DNA from: Phenylobacterium sp.
Lineage (GTDB): Bacteria; Pseudomonadota; Alphaproteobacteria; Caulobacterales; Caulobacteraceae
Direction: 5' to 3'
Length of the DNA: 8,113 nucleotides
NCBI GenBank assembly: GCA_019264505.1
Contig: JAHUZY010000257.1
Coordinates: forward strand, 1-8,113
Within the stretch, counting starts at the first letter, position 1. The number at the start of each line of letters is the position of its first letter. The position numbers were made by a program, and so were the translations under genes. The notes under the pieces are model-generated. The model made no database searches. It was given only the letters and a program-made list of their open reading frames with translations, and was not told the DNA's origin. Of this stretch, positions 5,836-8,113 are shown in pieces.

Positions 5836-5932
5836 TAACCATTTGGCCGAACAAGCTTGGCAATGACGAAAACGCCGTGTTGTCAGGCAATCTGGTCGTT
5901 GGCGACCGGCCCAGAGGGGCGCGGTGGCGGGT

Positions 5933-6193
5933 CTAGTTTGAGACGGGCGGCACGTCCACGGGGGGCAGGTTCTGGTTCAGATCAGCGCCGTCTTCGGGGG
6001 CCGCGCCGCTCATGCCCGGGGTCGCAGCGCCGGGCCCGGCCACACCCGTATCCCCCGCGTCGGGGGCCGGGGACTCAGCGGTGCTGGTGTCCGGCATGGC
6101 GGCCGCCGTATCGGTCTCTTCCGGATTGGGGTTCGTGCAGGCCGCCAGGGCCAGAGCGGCCGCGCCAGCGGCGGCGAGGGTCAGGATCTTCAT
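5933..6193 (-). CDS. Small Ala/Pro-rich lipoprotein
   Basis: An 86-residue predicted lipoprotein of unknown function. The signal peptide MKILTLAAAGAAALALAAC has a lipobox L-A-A-C with the lipidated Cys at 19. Thr at position +2 gives no inner-membrane retention signal, so outer-membrane attachment is likely. The mature part is low in complexity: Ala, Pro, Gly, Asp and Thr-rich, acidic, with no recognisable domain, ending LPPVDVPPVSN. It probably forms a flexible periplasmic tether. The start at ATG 6193 is chosen because the signal peptide begins there and GGAG lies about 9 bases beyond its AGACTTTCC spacer. The frame is open 23 codons further up, but that stretch is not signal-like. It sits alone between tRNA-Glu and the cold-shock gene. 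After its stop there is only a small GGTCG-TTGG-CGACC hairpin (5894-5907). Confidence 0.8.
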   Translation of the reverse strand: MKILTLAAAGAAALALAACTNPNPEETDTAAAMPDTSTAESPAPDAGDTGVAGPGAATPGMSGAAPEDGADLNQNLPPVDVPPVSN

Positions 6194-6301
6194 GGAAAGT
6201 CTCTCCGTCAAAATGCCGGAGACCAACGCGAAGCGTCGCCGTTCGTTGCGCGCAAACGCCACGCCGGCCTGCTCGATCGAGATGAAGATGAGAGCTCCGC
6301 G

Positions 6302-6376
6302 TGGCAGTCCCTAGGGGAGTCGAACCCCTCTCTCCAGGTTGAAAACCTGGCGTCCTAACCGATAGACGAAGGGACC
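6302..6376 (-). tRNA. tRNA-Glu(TTC)
   Basis: A 75-base cloverleaf with encoded CCA. Acceptor GGTCCCT pairs with AGGGACT (first pair G-U), and anticodon stem CCAGG/CCTGG has the loop TTTTCAA, giving anticodon TTC. The T arm GAGGGG-TTCGACT-CCCCT is followed by discriminator G and CCA. It reads GAA and GAG. It is transcribed in the same direction as recJ, 56 bases after its stop, from its own promoter at 6396-6424. Confidence 0.97.
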
Positions 6377-6395
6377 ACTCGACGCGGAGGGCGGC

Positions 6396-6424
6396 TCTAT
6401 ATCCGCCTTCCCTGCCCCACGCAA
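6396..6424 (-). promoter_or_regulatory. Sigma-70-type promoter of tRNA-Glu
   Basis: On the minus strand a -35 element TTGCGT (6424-6419) is separated by exactly 17 bases from a -10 element TATAGA (6401-6396). The -10 ends 19 bases before the tRNA 5' end, a normal short leader for RNase P removal. The -10 lies in the 8-base loop of an 8-bp stem (6387-6394/6403-6410, one G-T pair), which could also weakly end the recJ transcript, although no T-run follows. Confidence 0.65.
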
Positions 6425-6432
6425 CCCGCTGG

Positions 6433-8113
6433 CTAGACGTTTTTGCGACGGGGGTCGGCGATGTCGTCAATCTCGAGCTCGACGCCCTGCCGGCCGTTCC
6501 AATCATCCGCCTTCAGACGGCCCACCACATGGACCGCCCCGCCGCCGCCCATCAGCCGGCGGCCGACCTCCGTCTCCTCCGCCCGCCACGCTACGGCCTT
6601 CAGGCGGCCCCCAGAGCGGTCCGTGAGGGTGCAGCGTACATGACCGCCCCGGAGCATCATCGGACGCTCTACGCGCGCCTCTGCAAGGGCGAAGAGCGGC
6701 TCAGGGTTTCCCGGACCAAAAGGCGCTAGCCGCTGGAAGGACTCCAGGAGCCCGCGATCCGCGCCGGCGGTCGTGATGAGGGCGTCGATCTCGAGGGCGT
6801 CCGACTCGGCGGCGGCCAGTGTTTCGTCACCCAAACGGGCGCAGAGGAATTCACGCAGCTCCGGCAAGGCGCTCGGGCGCACGGAGAGCCCCGCGGCCAT
6901 GGCGTGCCCGCCGCCGGCCAGCAGTAGGCCCGCGTCGAACGCCGCCTGGACGGCCCGGCCAAGATTCACCCCCGGCTGAGACCTCCCAGAGCCCTTGCCC
7001 ACATCGGCGGCCCGGTCGATGCCGACCACCAGGGTCGGCTTGCGATAGCGCTCACGCAGACGGCCGGCGACAATGCCAATGACGCCCGGGTGCCAGTCAT
7101 CGGCCGCCACCAGCAGCAGGGGCTGATCGGCGAAGTTGCTCTCCCGCTCCAGGATCCGGACGGCGGCCTCCAGCACCTCGGCCTCGACCTCCCGCCGCGA
7201 GGCGTTCAGGGCGTCCAGCTCCAGGGCGATCTTGCGCGCCTCGTCCGGGTCGTCGGTGGACAGCAGCCGCGCCCCAAGGTCGGAGCGGCCGATTCGTCCG
7301 CCCGCATTGATTCGCGGCCCCAGGACGAAGCCTGCATGGAAGGTGGTGGCTGGTCCCTTGGCGCCGGCGGCCTCCAGCAGGGCCTTGAGGCCGGGATTGG
7401 CCCAGGCGGACATCACCTTGAGCCCCTGGGCGGTCAGCGCCCGGTTGAACCCCACCAGCTGGGTGACGTCGCAGACCGCGCCCATGGCGGCCAGGTCCAG
7501 CCATTGCCGCAGGTCGGGCTCGGCGGCATCTGCGAACAGCCCCCGGGCGCGAGCTTCGCGATTGAGGGCCGCCAGCAGAACGAAGGTCACCCCGGCGGCG
7601 GCCAGCACCCCCTGGCCCGAGGCGCAGTCGGGCCGATTGGGATTGACCAGGGCCGCACAGACCGGGATCTCGTCGCGCATCAGGTGATGATCGACCACCA
7701 CAACGTCGAGCCCGATCTCGGCGGCGCAGGCGATGGCGTCGACCGCTGCGGCCCCACAATCGACGGTGATGACAAGGTCGGCCCCCTCCTCGCGCAGGCG
7801 ACGGAAAGCCGCGGGCGAGGGACCGTAGCCCTCGGCCACCCGGTCCGGGACATAGATGGTCAGCCGCTTGCCCATGGCCGCGAACCAGCGGACCAGCAGC
7901 GCGGCGCTGGAGGCGCCGTCCACATCATAGTCGGCGAACACCACCACGGCCTTGTCGGCTACAAGGGCGTCCACCAGGACGGCGGCCGCCTTGTCCATGT
8001 CGGCGAAGGTCGAGGGATCAGGAAACAGCGCCTTCAGGGTCGGCTGCAGATAGCTGGTCGCGGCGTCGGCGGTGACCCCCCGCGCCGCCAGGGCGCGGGC
8101 CATGGGCTCATCG
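6433..8113 (-). CDS. recJ: Single-stranded-DNA-specific exonuclease RecJ, 5' end beyond window
   Basis: A 5'-to-3' exonuclease of the DHH phosphoesterase superfamily that degrades single-stranded DNA in recombinational repair, mismatch repair and stalled-fork processing. Numbered from the ATG at 8103, it shows motif I ADYDVDG (57-63), motif II TVDCG (114-117), the name-giving DHH (138-140), and VNPNRPD (153-159). GPRINAGGR (262-270) follows, then a helical linker (about 285-322), HPGVIGIVAGRL (338-349) and the DHHA1 signature GGGHAMAAG (397-405). A C-terminal OB-like domain follows. The frame stays open through D-E-P before that Met to the window edge, and the family usually has about 40 more N-terminal residues (total near 600). 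The true start is therefore outside, and Met 8103 is internal. All visible catalytic motifs are intact. tRNA-Glu follows 56 bases downstream. Confidence 0.95.
   Translation of the reverse strand, partial: DEPMARALAARGVTADAATSYLQPTLKALFPDPSTFADMDKAAAVLVDALVADKAVVVFADYDVDGASSAALLVRWFAAMGKRLTIYVPDRVAEGYGPSPAAFRRLREEGADLVITVDCGAAAVDAIACAAEIGLDVVVVDHHLMRDEIPVCAALVNPNRPDCASGQGVLAAAGVTFVLLAALNREARARGLFADAAEPDLRQWLDLAAMGAVCDVTQLVGFNRALTAQGLKVMSAWANPGLKALLEAAGAKGPATTFHAGFVLGPRINAGGRIGRSDLGARLLSTDDPDEARKIALELDALNASRREVEAEVLEAAVRILERESNFADQPLLLVAADDWHPGVIGIVAGRLRERYRKPTLVVGIDRAADVGKGSGRSQPGVNLGRAVQAAFDAGLLLAGGGHAMAAGLSVRPSALPELREFLCARLGDETLAAAESDALEIDALITTAGADRGLLESFQRLAPFGPGNPEPLFALAEARVERPMMLRGGHVRCTLTDRSGGRLKAVAWRAEETEVGRRLMGGGGAVHVVGRLKADDWNGRQGVELEIDDIADPRRKNV

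Noticed and set aside
5757..5932. A small gene or RNA in the AT-rich spacer upstream of the cold-shock gene
   Set aside because: No coding frame with a ribosome site and no strong extended structure are visible. It fits a promoter and leader better.
1..8113. CRISPR array, transposase, toxin-antitoxin or phage defence genes
   Set aside because: I read both strands for regularly spaced repeats and for hallmark motifs of these systems and found none.

Overview
The window reads as a short piece of a high-GC alphaproteobacterial chromosome, most likely Caulobacterales (Caulobacter, Brevundimonas or Phenylobacterium type). The lineage call is an inference. It rests on the roughly 70% GC codon use, a double cold-shock-domain protein of the Caulobacter CspC/CspD type, and a small NDUFS4-like complex I subunit, which is an alphaproteobacterial and mitochondrial trait. 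Both ends cut through genes, and the first 21 bases carry a match to the Tn5/Nextera mosaic end. The window is therefore probably a complete short contig from a tagmentation library, and its first bases are not genomic.

Layout. Bases 22-2070 hold two plus-strand genes that abut exactly: a 5'-truncated cystathionine beta-lyase (metC) and a P-loop kinase of the D-glycerate 3-kinase type. Everything else is on the minus strand. A small DUF2188-like protein runs into the kinase gene tail to tail, with a 38-base overlap. Then comes a roughly 1 kb segment (2475-3531) bounded by a perfect 26-base direct repeat. The right copy is the 3' end of an intact tRNA-Arg(TCT) gene and the left copy stands alone. 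Between them is one class I SAM-dependent methyltransferase and no integrase, so this looks like the scar or remnant of a tRNA-targeted insertion. It is the most interesting structure here.

To the right, reading in the minus direction from high to low coordinates, are: the exonuclease gene recJ (5' end beyond the window), tRNA-Glu(TTC) with a clear promoter, a short lipoprotein, a double cold-shock protein, an exported DUF192 protein, an overlapping PaaI-type thioesterase, tRNA-Pro(TGG), the complex I accessory subunit, and tRNA-Arg(TCT).

The set is mostly housekeeping: methionine biosynthesis, DNA repair, respiration, translation and cold or stationary-phase RNA handling. I see no CRISPR array, defence system, biosynthetic cluster or recognisable transposase. 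No undescribed multi-gene system is evident. The points worth a second look are the tRNA-Arg repeat pair, the two hairpins filling the gap between the cold-shock and DUF192 genes, and the adapter that creates a false start for metC.
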